From Maniola hyperantus (lineage: Eukaryota > Arthropoda > Insecta > Lepidoptera > Nymphalidae): a stretch of DNA of 64,000 nucleotides. Of this stretch, positions 1 through 10,812 are shown in pieces. The notes under the pieces are model-generated. The model searched no databases. It was not told where the DNA came from and saw only the letters and a program-made list of their open reading frames with translations. The position numbers and the translations under genes were made by a program. Each line of letters starts with the position of its first letter. The stretch's first letter is position 1. The stretch spans positions 5,560,106 to 5,624,105 of the forward strand of contig NC_048543.1 of NCBI RefSeq assembly GCF_902806685.2, in the 5' to 3' direction.

Positions 1-1528
1 TTATTTATTTTGGATTGAGACATACTAACGTAGGAAGATGATTGTTATTTATTATTTGGACGCGATGTTTTGCGCATATTTAGTACCTCCTCATTCAACT
101 ATATATTTGTCTAGACTCTTGATCATTATCTACCGCGCTGGTGTTAGTGAAAGACCTAGAATTTTTATGAAAAGTTGAATGTTATTGAAATACTTATTGA
201 AAGAAATAAGTTTGATGAAGATTATAAGTGTTATGAAAAATGCTCGCAAGCATGTTATGTTAAATATTGATTAGGAGAGTACGCGCCGCGTTTGTTGATT
301 TGTTTATTTATTTGTATTATGTGAAGAAGTAACTTGAAAGGAAGATGAAGACTAGGAGAGATTTATTTTGACTGTCCAGGAAATATGAATACCTGAGATG
401 TTTACTTAATAATAGGTATTATTATGGGTTATAGAATAGAAACCTTATATTTACCGTCTTACGACGATGCTATACGACAGCTGTATACTTATGATGACGA
501 CGATTTGATAGGTCAAAGAATCTTTTGAAGTCGATTTGTGAAATCGATACCTCAGCTTATACATATCTAATACCTATGATGCTATTTTGAGATTATTTTA
601 TTATGATGAGATTTTTCGAAACTTTTGTAAAAGTTAAATCCTTGACTGCACTTAATAGATTACGATTTTTCTAGTTATAAGTAAGGTTGAAAGTATGCCC
701 ATACGAAGTAAGAGATAAGATAAATTGCACTTTGAGCACAGGAAGTAACGATTTAAAAAAAATGTTTTCTTACATAATTTTAATTTTATTTAGCATTAGA
801 TTTTATTTTTGTGATTGTCATCATCTTTTCTTCTGATTCGATATAGCGTCTAACATTTTTTTTTCTTTTAAGGGAAGGGGTAACCGCATACATTTTCAGG
901 GGAGTTGTAATATGTACGAATTGTCAGTTTAAACGTAGCATGTTCATATTAGCTGTAACATAAAAATGCAACTCCTCAATATATCGAAGTAGGTTGCCTG
1001 CACATCGGATTGAAAGAGAGGTGATGCAAAATTATGTAGGTTAGGTCGTTAAGCAATAAGTTTAAAACAATAGTATGTAAGATTTCTTTATTAATATTGT
1101 TAGTCCATAAGCGAGAGTAGATCATAAGCCGGCTCTCAATAAACATCTTTCACCGTTGCCGCATTTAATTATTACCATACGGCCACAACATATCTCAGTA
1201 GATCTTTTAAACTACGCAACGGATTTTAACGCGGTTTTCACCAACAGATAGAGTGATTCAAGAGGAAGGTTTATAGCTATAGTTTAATTCTCAAAAAATT
1301 AGAGATCCCTAGAGAAATTGAAATAATGTGAATTAGGTCGGAAAAATTCTCTCATTTGAGAGTTTCCGAGGCACCTCAATGACACCACATTAGTATCTAC
1401 ATTGCACCCATGCGAAGCCGGGGCGGATCGCTAGTTGCTAATAATCTATCTTGTTCATTTTCAGATTTTTTCATGGTCGGTGTAAAATATCGCAGTCAAA
1501 AGCACTAGTAAAACTTTATTTCTTATAG
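1..1528. other. Intron sequence upstream of the first visible fritz exon
   Basis: AT-rich sequence with no convincing exon on either strand. It presumably is fritz intron, because the exon at 1529 opens with an acceptor and continues a reading frame. No recognisable RNA gene or intact mobile element was seen. Confidence 0.5.
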
Positions 1529-4500
1529 ATAGCCACGGACGTGCGGTGGGCGGGCGAGTTGATAGTGGCTACAGAGGAAGCGGGCAGGCTGCAGTGCTTT
1601 GACCGCGCTCTATCCTTGTTACACCACCACACTAAATGCTTGGATCTCACTTCTTACATGCGGTAAGTTGATATTCCGTAACTTAAACTTTAAAGTATAA
1701 GTAAAAGTATTGTCTATCTATTACTTAAGTCAAGTTGTCAAAAATAACACAACCCACAATATAAGTCCCTCAAATTGCTATTGCGCTGGAACCATGTCTC
1801 ATTGACATCAAACAACCATCAGCTCGAAACTTCAGTCTAGTGCTGACGTTGGCGGCCACGCGCATTAGCAATTTGCGGAACTTATACCAATATTATGAAT
1901 GTATACTTCCATGTGAGTTTTACTTTTAAGCAGAAGGCATTAAGTAATATTTTCCAACAATTAACTTTCTGATAGTTGTCGCTATAAATAATAACTATTT
2001 CAATACACTATCATGCATGTAATAAAAATTAAACCTTTATGGAACAAATTTTAAAAGCTAAAAATAAAATTGTGGCCGGATAATATTTATTTGCTTACAA
2101 AAAAAATTGTTTCCTCATAAAGGTCTTCTGTATTTTATGCAATAACTAACTTATTCCCGCGACTTCGTATGCGTGGACTACACAAATTTCAAACCCCTAT
2201 TTAACCCCCTTAAATTTCAGCTCGATCCGTCCAGTAGTTTGATCTGTGCGTTGATAGATCAGTCAGTCAGTCAGCTTTTCCTTTTGCACTATTTTTTTAT
2301 AACTAAGAGAACCTTATCAAGCAATATTTCCAGGGATGCGAAACGTTTACAAATATTGGCGAGTCTGACTCTTAGAGGTGGTCCTCTGATTCTGGCCTCA
2401 TTCACCAGAGGGCCCTTGACGCTGCTTCGGATAACACACGCGCGCTTATTATCGGTAAGTGAGCAGTAAACGCTAAATTATATAAATGTATGTGTAGCCA
2501 TCATAACGAGTTTATTATTAGATGTTATTTTTGAAATAAAAAATCTGTCAAGTTCAACTCTTCCTATTACGGTTCACGAGATACAGCCCGACAGACAGCT
2601 GGACGACGGACGGATGGACAGCGGAGGCTTAGTAATAGGGTCCTGTTCGTTGGCACCCTTCGGATATGGAACCCTAAAAAATGAGAGAACAGTGCATATT
2701 ATATGCTCTAGCACATCCCCATTGCTGTCGTCCGGTGAAACCAACTGGACGCTTCTTCATACAATCCCTTGTATTATACAACTTTAAGGAGGCAATTTAT
2801 GTCTCTCTCTAGGCCAGGGATCTCCAAACTTTTATAGCGTCCAAAGTCCAAGTCAAGGCCTAAATTGTACCACATATTGTAGTAAACTACAATTTTCCAC
2901 ACAAATTTCTTTCCGTTCCGGGGCTTTACAAGTAGCCATTTTCACCCTGCTGTCACTGGCCAATTTCGTTGTACTTGCGGACCGTAGTTTGGAGACCCCT
3001 CTCTAGAGTCTAGACCATAAAAAAATGATGCATTTTTAGGCATGGATACGCTCCTGTCGTACATCAAACGCAGTAGCTTTACTTCGGGCACTCGACTGGG
3101 ATGAGGAAGGGGCGGAATGCCTTAACGCGATCAGTGAAATAATGCGCAACGCACTCCGGAAAGGCGCGCTAGGGGAGAGTGGGGAAATGGTGCAAATGGC
3201 CTTAGGGGCGTATTTGGCGCCGACTGTTCCTCTGCCGGCCATAGCTGCCAAATATGCGCCCGCTGTACACGACTTGGCTAGAAAGTTCTTCCACCACTTG
3301 CTCAGGTAGGTCATGTCAGGTGCATCAAATCCTACCCGTTGCGCTATTGTCTTACGGCCGAATTTAATAACATTGACTTATCATAGTAGCTGATATCATA
3401 TCACTGTTTAATAAATAATTAATCAATCCATCTGTAATTTGTCGATAAGTTACATAGCAACGTCGTTATATTGTTAAAAATTGCATGATCTTTTTTGACA
3501 AATAACAAAGTTACTTTTGGCCTATAGCCAAAATTCTATCGGGAGAACAAAATAGTGGATATGAATTAGAAGTTTCTCAAACACCCAGACGCGGTCGTAT
3601 CGAGAAGGCGCTCAGCCTGGCGGTAGACTTGGCGGCATGGGACTTGTTCGTGGACGCGCGCTGCGCCGCCAAGCGACTCAACCTGCCTCAGCTCGTGGAG
3701 GAGGCCAACACTTGCGCGGCACACTATGCACGGTTGGACAGAACTAGTGAGTATACCTCGAAAAAACTAAATGATAGGTAAATATATAACAGAGTGATTT
3801 TCCTTTCACTTCTTGTGTCCAGCAGTTCCCTATAGACATTTGAGATTATCCATCAACTAGTGGAGTGTACGATGACCCTTCGACCATCTGTTGGGACCCC
3901 AATCGTCTTTCAAAACTATGTTTTCTGGTTTTAGAAATTATCTTAGGCAAGCTAATGAAAACTGTCTCTGTGTTAAAAGGTAATAGACAAGATAGGGAAA
4001 ACCAACATCTATGAAATAATTGTATTGATTTAAAGTTTAAATTTAAATTTAGTCTAAAATGTTGTTGTTTTCAGATTCCGAATGTTCCGACTCATGTTCA
4101 CAGTGCAGCTCACATTCATACTCAGGTTCAGACGATGAATCGAGTTTGTCTTCCAAAGCGATAAAAAGTAACCCTCCACCCCTCCCACGAGTCCCTCTAC
4201 CTCCTCACCCCTCTATCCTCACTGTACCTATTACCCAAAATGAACCGTATAAAGCAAAAAGTATTCGGCCAAACCTACACCAATATCTAGAACGAGACAC
4301 CACAATTTGGGCCAAAGACATCCCTTCAAGAGATGACTCTTATATTGGCAACATGTACAAAAGAGACGTAAAACCAGCAAATACAGGCCAAAACGTGCGA
4401 TGGGGTAGTATGGACAACGTCCTCAACTTCCAGAGACCTCCCAAGAGTTCTGTAAACTACGAATACACGAAAGCAACTCAGAGTGTATTAGATATTCTTC

Positions 4501-5338
4501 CTCGGAATCAAGACGAGAGAATAGCGTCGCATTTCAAACACTTATTCCAGACTGAATTGATGGAAGAAGCTAGCAATGACAGATATAATATAGCCAATAT
4601 ATCGAGCAATAGCAATTTTAATGGCCGGTATCCTCAAGACAAGTTCTGGACTGGCATGAAGCCAGAGAAGAACAAGGTCAAGTTCTCTGATACAGTTACG
4701 ATTGCAGTGGTCTCCGTAAGTATTATGACACTAAACTAATTAAGCGTTGGGCCAGTTGGGTCAGCACTGTATGCGTCGTAATCTATAAACTCTGAAACTA
4801 CTGAACCGATTTTAATAATTCTGTCAGCGTTAGACAGCTACTTTATCCAGAAGTAACATAGGCTATGTAGTTATTATTGTATCATCATCATCATCATCAA
4901 CCAATAGACGTCCACTGCTGGACATAGGTCTCTTGTAGGGACTTCCACACGCCACGGTCTTGCGCCGCCTGGACGACTCGTTTGATGTCGTCCGTCCACC
5001 TAGTGGGGGGTCTCCAACGCTGCGTCTTCCGGTGCGAGGTCGCCATTCCAGCACCTTGGGACCTCAACGTCTAACGTATTATTGTATATTGTATACTAAA
5101 TAACGTATTATAGAATAGGAATATCAAATTTCACCCGACTGAAGTCGGGCAGATCAGCTAGTTATCTATATTTCAGGAGCCTCTGACTCCGAATCCGGCT
5201 CACGAGCTGGCCGCGAGCCTGCCGCTGTGTCCGCCGCACGCCTACCTGGCCGCCTTCGCGCCGCTGCCCGCCCCGCTCGCCGCCCCGCCCGCCGTGCCGC
5301 CCCCGCCCGGTACTACGCTCGACTACGTCGAAGTGTGA
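1529..5338 (+). CDS. frtz: fritz / WDPCP, planar cell polarity effector (3' part, six coding exons)
   Basis: Six exons join in frame: 1529-1662, 2334-2454, 3040-3305, 3589-3746, 4075-4715 and 5177-5338 (TGA at 5336-5338). Each border has AG/GT sites and phases agree (2, 0, 2, 1, 0), giving 493 residues. The first exon reads as a WD-type strand (ATDVRWAGELIVATEEAG). Exons 3 and 4 carry the most telling blocks, ALDWDEEGAECLNAI, ARKFFHHLL and IEKALSLAVDLAAWDLFVD, which match the helical part of vertebrate WDPCP that follows the WD repeats. Exon 5 encodes a Ser- and Pro-rich, probably disordered stretch, and exon 6 a Pro/Ala-rich tail ending DYVEV. Family knowledge: fritz works with inturned and fuzzy (the CPLANE complex) in planar polarity, cell shape and ciliogenesis. 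The N-terminal half must lie upstream of position 1. I saw no further exon in 1-1528. Product identity is fairly sure; exact borders are by eye. Confidence 0.83.
1760..1886. mobile_element. Small palindromic MITE, TATAAGTCC family, in a fritz intron
   Basis: Both ends carry the inverted terminal sequence TATAAGTCCC(G)CAAATTGCTA, here slightly diverged. A longer copy with the same interior (GCTGGAACCAT, CAGCTCGAAACTT, GGCCACGCG) lies at 32390-32564. The ends start with TA, which suggests a TA target. There is no coding capacity, so it would be non-autonomous. Confidence 0.65.
2155..2285 (+). repeat. Lepidopteran SINE/LINE-tail repeat (CGACTTCGTCCGCGTGGA family), partial
   Basis: Contains the diagnostic start CGCGACTTCGTATGCGTGGAC, the CAAACCCCTATTT block and a (CAGT)n end. 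The same order recurs at 34140, 50462, 53218 and 58150. It sits in the fritz intron directly upstream of the exon at 2334. Class assignment is tentative. Confidence 0.6.
2560..2690 (+). repeat. Interspersed repeat ending GG(T/A)A(C/T)GGAACCCTAA, partial
   Basis: The order ACGGTTCACGAGATACAGCC, GACGGACGGA, AGGGTCC and GGAACCCTAAAAA matches copies at 10429, 28508, 47560 and 53620. It is a frequent lepidopteran repeat tail without coding potential. Confidence 0.55.
4880..5060 (-). mobile_element. 3' end of a non-LTR retrotransposon (RT C-terminus remnant) in a fritz intron
   Basis: The minus strand encodes pieces of the usual C-terminal end of insect endonuclease-reverse transcriptases (VLEW.PRTGKRSVG..P..R and a final VQQW-type stretch, here shifted in frame). 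It ends in an ATC trinucleotide run, the usual tail of these elements. A sister copy lies at 51468-51690 and a plus-strand piece at 58855-58985. It is broken by frameshifts and cannot be active. Confidence 0.7.
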
Positions 5339-5650
5339 CGCATGACCATTGACCACGTGTGTTAACCCTTGCTCTATCACTACCCATAGTAAATGAGAAA
5401 TTTTCACATACTAAGCTGATTCCTATTTCCATGTTAGTAACGGTAAGCACTCTGGTATAACTTGTGTACTCGCCTCTATAAACCGCACCTTAGGAATATT
5501 TTTTCTATATTTTGAGTTTTATCACAATGCATGAATGTGTATGTATATAATATATTAATTTTTGCATCATTCATAATATTATACACTTCACACAGTAGCT
5601 ACCGCACGCAATATTATATTCTTAACTACTGCAATGCATATATATGCGTG

Positions 5651-5770
5651 TATAGTACACGACAGGTCGAGATGGCAATGGGGTGGAGACGAACCTCACA
5701 TCCCCCGCGCTAACCTAGTGCGGAATAACGCAGGTGACGTCGCGGCCATCTCGACCTGTCGCGTACTATA
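5651..5770. mobile_element. GC-rich palindromic MITE, TATAGTACGCGACAGGT family, copy 1
   Basis: The ends are inverted copies of TATAGTACGCGACAGGTCGAG (with small changes). The inside is CG-rich and contains CCGCGCTAACC. Related copies lie at about 8451, 23214, 39968 and 45680. It lies about 310 bp after the fritz stop codon. No coding capacity. Confidence 0.75.
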
Positions 5771-6068
5771 TCTACTTTAACTATATTATTTGAATGATGT
5801 TCTACTCGTTTTATAACTAAGTAATTAATCAGTTGTTTTTCATCAACAGATAATGCTGCTCAGAAGGTCCCAAAAATCAAAGTCGTTCATTTTGGAATGG
5901 TGTAATATTGACATTATTTAGTATAATTTAACTCATACCCACTGTATTCCGTCCATCACTATAATATTTTATAGCTTTAAAACTTATATTATGACATAGT
6001 ATATTTCAAAGTGCCTATTATACATTTCCAACTAAAGCAATGTGTTTTACTAATCTGTTAGAATAACG

Positions 6069-6225
6069 ACTGCAGTCATTGACTTATATGCAACTCAGTG
6101 ACGTCTGGATTTCAAACGCGTCATTCATTAGTATCTAAGAGGTAGCGCTGATTTATTTGGTTCCAAAACCGTGAAAAATTTTGTTCGCTTGGGCATATCT
6201 TGTCATTTATATCGATGACTGCAGT
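6069..6225. mobile_element. Short MITE with ACTGCAGTCAT inverted ends
   Basis: It begins ACTGCAGTCAT and ends ATGACTGCAGT, an exact 11-bp terminal inverted repeat. Its inner part is repeated in opposite orientation inside the RpL40 coding intron, at about 9020-9140. Confidence 0.65.
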
Positions 6226-6340
6226 ATTCCTTCCTTATAAAGTGCCAGCCTTCAGCACTGTGCCAGACCACCGTTATTTTATAAAAGCTGAACCTAGTTA
6301 GTAGAACATAGGTTAATTATTGGTCCGCTCTTAGTACAGA

Positions 6341-8165
6341 CAAAGATAATATATTAAACAAGTACAGATCGCTAACTCTCTATTTAAAATTGTAACTAGT
6401 TCAAGACTATTACTAGATGGCGTCACTTGGTTCGTATGAAATATATTTTTTATGGATTTGACGAAATATCATATTTCACTTGTCTGGTTCATCAAATTTA
6501 TTTATATTTAGTAACAAAATACAAAATTTTCACAACATCACCATCGGAAAAAGCTAATTCTTAATTTTAATTATTGACTCATTGAACTTTACGATATCCA
6601 TAGCAAGTTCTATCTTTTGCTTTGGATAGCTGAAGTAGTATTACAAAATTCCAGTAGATGGCGTAACAAAATGACTTGTTACTTGAAAATAAAATTATTA
6701 TTATAATTAAATATACTCACTGGTTGTTTTATTTATGCAATTTACCTATGTACGTGTACACGACAAAAAAGTGCAAAATACGGCTTTTCATCAACAAGAT
6801 ATTATTTTCCTTTGGTAGGGATATCTTGTAAGGTTACAGATAGGTCACAGATTAGAGATTCTCTAATCTGTGGGTGCCAGTATGATTCCATAAATAAATT
6901 TAGCATCCCTGATTTATTCGAAAATGATACCAGCATTGGCCTGATCTTGATACCAACAGATGTTGGTAGGTATCAAGATACGACAGGTCACTCCCAAAAT
7001 CCAAGCCAAGACGTCATGTGCTTCATAAAAAATTAAAATTTGAGTTGGCTCTAAATAGAATTGAGTTTCATCAGCTGTTCGATAGATGGCACTAAATAAA
7101 TTCGATAACTCACATTTTAGCTTGCACAATAACACCATCACACTATAAAGAGTTGATCTACAAGGGACCGGCGACTTAAAGGAGTTTTACGCAAGCTTTA
7201 AATGAATGTATCAAAGATAATATATACAAGTAAGATCGCTAACGTCATACATTCATTTAAAGCTTGCGTAAAACTCCTTTAAGTCGCCGGTACCTTGTAG
7301 GTCAACTCCTTATAGTGTGATGGCATTATTGTGCAAGCTAAAATGTGAGTTATCGAATTTATTTAGTGCCATCTATCGAACAGCTGATGAAACTCAATTC
7401 TATTTAGAGCCAACTCAAATTTTAATTTTTTATGAAGCACATGACGTCTTGGCTTGGATTTTGGGAGTGACCTGTCGTATCTTGATACCTACCAACATCT
7501 GTTGGTATCAAGATCAGGCCAATGCTGGTATCATTTTCGAATAAATCAGGGATGCTAAATTTATTTATGGAATCATACTGGCACCCACAGATTAGAGAAT
7601 CTCTAATCTGTGACCTATCTGTAACCTTACAAGATATCCCTACCAAAGGAAAATAATATCTTGTTGATGAAAAGCCGTATTTTGCACTTTTTTGTCGTGT
7701 ACACGTACATAGGTAAATTGCATAAATAAAACAACCAGTGAGTATATTTAATTATAATAATAATTTTATTTTCAAGTAACAAGTCATTTTGTTACGCCAT
7801 CTACTGGAATTTTGTAATACTACTTCAGCTATCCAAAGCAAAAGATAGAACTTGCTATGGATATCGTAAAGTTCAATGAGTCAATAATTAAAATTAAGAA
7901 TTAGCTTTTTCCGATGGTGATGTTGTGAAAATTTTGTATTTTGTTACTAAATATAAATAAATTTGATGAACCACACAAGTGAAATATGATATTTCGTCAA
8001 ATCCATAAAAAATATATTTCATACGAACCAAGTGACGCCATCTAGTAATAGTCATGAACTAGTTACAATTTTAAATAGAGAGTTAGCGATCTGTACTTGT
8101 TTAATATACCTATTATCTTTGGAATGTATGACGTTAGCGATCTTACTTGTATATATTATCTTTGG
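6341..8165. repeat. 1.8-kb foldback (near-perfect inverted repeat)
   Basis: Arm 1 is 6341-7210 and arm 2 is 7248-8121, its reverse complement with only scattered differences. A 37-bp spacer (7211-7247) separates them, and an inverted copy of the spacer plus the first arm bases follows arm 2 at 8122-8165. Shorter hairpins sit inside each arm, for example CACAGATTAGAG/CTCTAATCTGTG near 6847-6873. The open frames of about 75 codons in the two arms are mirror images and are not genes. It lies between fritz and RpL40. It may be a foldback transposon or an inverted duplication of a MITE-like unit. Confidence 0.9.
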
Positions 8166-8450
8166 TACAGACTACAGCAGTTAATTAAAAAAAACACTGA
8201 TGGTGGTTATAAGCCTCAGGCGCTTTTAACTCTGTGGGTCAATTGTCGTGTCAAAATTACGGTTCACTATGGTTCACCCCACCTTTGAAATAAAGGACTT
8301 CATGTGCATAGATGTGCATACATCATGCTTTTGACATGAAAGAACAAGGGAAAAGAAAAGACCTTGCATGTACTACTACGTATTCCTATGTCGATGCGGC
8401 AAAGATCATACAAACGTAAAACGGCGCATGAGTTAAAATTTTACACATTA

Positions 8451-8590
8451 TATAGTACGCGACGCCAATCCGTAATCGGAGTTTGTGAATGTGGCGGGGG
8501 GACGGCTGGCCCTGCACACCCGCACCGGGTTAGCGTGGGTGTGCACTGTGTTTTCTCCCTGATTCCCACACTGACCTGTCGCAGACATAC
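8451..8590. mobile_element. GC-rich palindromic MITE, TATAGTACGCGACAGGT family, copy 2
   Basis: It starts TATAGTACGCGAC, has CACACCCGCACCGGGTTAGCG inside, and ends with ACCTGTCGCAGACATA. It is diverged and partly deleted compared with the other copies. It lies just downstream of the RpL40 polyadenylation region. Confidence 0.65.
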
Positions 8591-8706
8591 ATTATTGCTG
8601 CTGGAGTTAAGTTATGTATTCTCCAATATAGAACGACCATGGGCCAGCAAGCATAACATCAGGATTTATTGTTAAAATAAGTGACAAAAATTATAGTTTT
8701 ACACTT

Positions 8707-8712
8707 TTTATT
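8707..8712 (-). terminator. Polyadenylation signal of RpL40
   Basis: AATAAA on the minus strand, about 60 bases after the RpL40 stop codon. Position and strand fit the gene. Confidence 0.6.
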
Positions 8713-8772
8713 GTTTAATTTTTAAATCATAACATTAATCAAATAAGCCAGAGCTTCTCTGACTCAGTGAAA

Positions 8773-9492
8773 TTAATCCTTGATCTTCTTCTTGGGGCGG
8801 AGATTGTTGGTGTGTCCACACTTGGTCTTGCGGCAGTTGGTGGCACGAGGGTGCAGACGTGCATAGCATTTGCGGCAGATCATCTTGTCGCAGTTGTATT
8901 TCATAGCCAAGATTCGTAGAGATGGCTCAATAGTACCTAAAATTAAATATAAATTAACAGGATTCTTTATTTCTTTCACATTCAATACTAAAAATCGAAA
9001 AAATTACTATTTGACATCAATATAAATGACAAGATGTGGTCAAGCGAACAAAATTTTTCACAGTTCTGCAACCAAATAAATCAGCGCCACCTCTTACGAT
9101 ACTCATGAATGACCTGTTTGAAATCCAGACGTCACTGAGGTTGCATTGGTGCTAAAGCACCAATGAGTCAGTGCCATTTTGTTTGTTCAATAGCCCTGTC
9201 CATACAAAGTAATATATAAGTCAATGCTATTTGACTAAAAATGATACTTTAAAATCAGTTACTAACCTCCACGAAGTCTGAGGACAAGATGCAAGGTAGA
9301 TTCCTTTTGAATGTTATAGTCAGACAGGGTGCGGCCATCCTCTAATTGCTTTCCAGCAAAGATCAATCGCTGCTGGTCTGGTGGGATACCTTCCTTATCC
9401 TGAATCTTAGCCTTCACATTTTCGATAGTATCCGAAGCTTCCACTTCGAGAGTTATGGTCTTCCCCGTGAGGGTTTTCACAAAAATCTGCAT
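8773..9492 (-). CDS. RpL40: Ubiquitin-60S ribosomal protein L40 fusion
   Basis: Two coding exons, 9492-9267 and 8936-8773, join through GT/AG sites inside the Gly76 codon to give 129 residues. Residues 1-76 are ubiquitin, with all seven lysines and the terminal LRLRGG. Residues 77-129 are eL40, with zinc-binding cysteines at 96, 99, 110 and 115. Family knowledge: the fusion is cleaved after Gly76 to release ubiquitin and the large-subunit protein eL40. A non-coding first exon (9737 up to about 9779) is joined across an intron to the acceptor at 9500/9501, just before the ATG. Oddities: Ala19 in ubiquitin where human has Pro; Thr77, Met87, Thr113, Ile127 and an extra final Asp in the L40 part, where animals I recall have Ile, Gln, Lys, Leu and no Asp. 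Introns show it is not a processed retrocopy. Confidence 0.95.
9020..9140. mobile_element. MITE fragment inside the RpL40 coding intron
   Basis: It is the reverse complement of the inner part of the element at 6069-6225; shared words include GCGAACAAAATTTTTCAC, CAAATAAATCAGCGC and GAAATCCAGACGTCA. It lies fully inside the intron 8937-9266, so it does not disturb the coding exons. Confidence 0.65.
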
Positions 9493-9736
9493 TTTGAGGC
9501 TGTAAAGATAATTCGATTAAATAAAACGTGTATAATTTTGACGTACAACAAAACTAGAAACCAAAAAACAAAAGCAAATCCTAGCAGTCAGAATGACACG
9601 CCACGCGGATTTCGAACTTCGAACAACAAGAGAAAATCAAATTATGAATAAATTTTTGAAGGATTTTTGATATTGGTTGATCTACACCACATATTATTTA
9701 AAATTTAAACAATAATTTAATATTTTTGATACTAAC

Positions 9737-9779
9737 CTTCCCAAAATGTGCTCGTTGAAATGACAGCCTTGCACAAAAG
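9737..9779 (-). promoter_or_regulatory. RpL40 non-coding first exon with TOP-like start
   Basis: On the minus strand the sequence begins CTTTTGTGCAAGG and is followed by a clean donor (GAAG|GTTAGT at 9737/9736). A C followed by a pyrimidine run at the 5' end is typical of ribosomal protein mRNAs under growth-dependent translational control. The exact start site is inferred from this motif only. Confidence 0.5.
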
Positions 9780-9888
9780 AAAAAATTAATAACACAGACT
9801 AATATTAATAAATTCTACAAAGACAAGACAAGTCATGCTAATCTGTGTAAAGCCAGAAGAACAAAAAAAAAAAGACAAGTCATCAAAG

Positions 9889-10601
9889 CAGTGTTTCCAC
9901 TTGCGATTTTGGTACCCTAAAACTTCATTTGAAGTATCATGATTTGCGGCACATAATATAGCATCGTTCTAAAAAGGTTCCGAGACGATCAAGCGGCTTG
10001 ACGTCAAGCACATAGATTTCTGCTTGAGTCAAGCATTTTGACCGTTTACAAAACTACTTGCATTCACACTGCAATTCACGTGACACGCGTCAAGCATTAT
10101 TAACCACATTGGAAGTGTCTCTCGCGCAAACTATTCCATTTAGAAAAAAATATATTATTAGAAACCTCAATATCATTTGTATAGTAATTAGATAAGGCTA
10201 GCTCTAAGTTTTATTGTAATAACATTTTTGAAGACCTATCCTTATATATGCCTTATGGGTTTGGGTAATCCACGTATGGGTTTAAATGAAAAAAAACTTG
10301 AGTTTCAGTTCTAAGTATGGGGAACCTCCAAAATTTATTGGTTTTTTTTCTATTTTTGTGTTAAAATCTTTATGCTGTTCACAGAGTACAAATAACTTAC
10401 AAAGTTTCAACATTATAGTTAGTTCTTATAGTTTCGGAAAAAAGTGGGTGTGACATACGGATAGACAGACAGACAGACATGACGAATCCATAAGGGTTCC
10501 GTTTTTTGCCATTTGGTTACGGAACCCTAAAAATGCCTTAAGTTTTAATATTAGTTGTTTCACCCTAAAAGAAAGCGAAATCCCTAAAAGTGGAAACACT
10601 G
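9889..10601. mobile_element. Possible composite element with CAGTGTTTCCACTT ends
   Basis: CAGTGTTTCCACTT at 9889 is matched by an inverted copy ending at 10601. CAGTG ends are typical of hAT-type elements, but I see no 8-bp target duplication, so the class is open. Inside lie other repeat pieces: a LINE 3' tail at about 10183-10222 and the GGAACCCTAA repeat at about 10429-10530. It fills most of the space between RpL40 and COX7A. Confidence 0.4.
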
Positions 10602-10724
10602 TAGTCTGTGTAAACAAGAGACTAACCAGAGATCCACAAGAGCACAGACTACAAAGGAAAACTGTTCTGAAACAGATGACAGTTGATACAGTGACTTCAG
10701 CTATGACATTTCGTTTCTGAACGT

Positions 10725-10732
10725 TATCGATA
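10725..10732 (+). promoter_or_regulatory. DRE-like element upstream of COX7A
   Basis: The octamer TATCGATA lies 81 bases before the ATG. In Drosophila this word is the DREF-binding DRE core-promoter element of housekeeping genes. Its use here is inferred from position only. Confidence 0.4.
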
Positions 10733-10812
10733 TTCTTGTGATTCTTAAGTACTTGTTTCGTAACAGGGTTGGATTTTCAGCTTCATTTTTGCAGTGATAT
10801 TAAAAATCAGCT

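Noticed and set aside
6812..7646. Four open frames of 74-75 codons within the foldback
   Set aside because: They are mirror copies in the two arms, overlap each other antisense and show no known domain. They follow from the inverted repeat.
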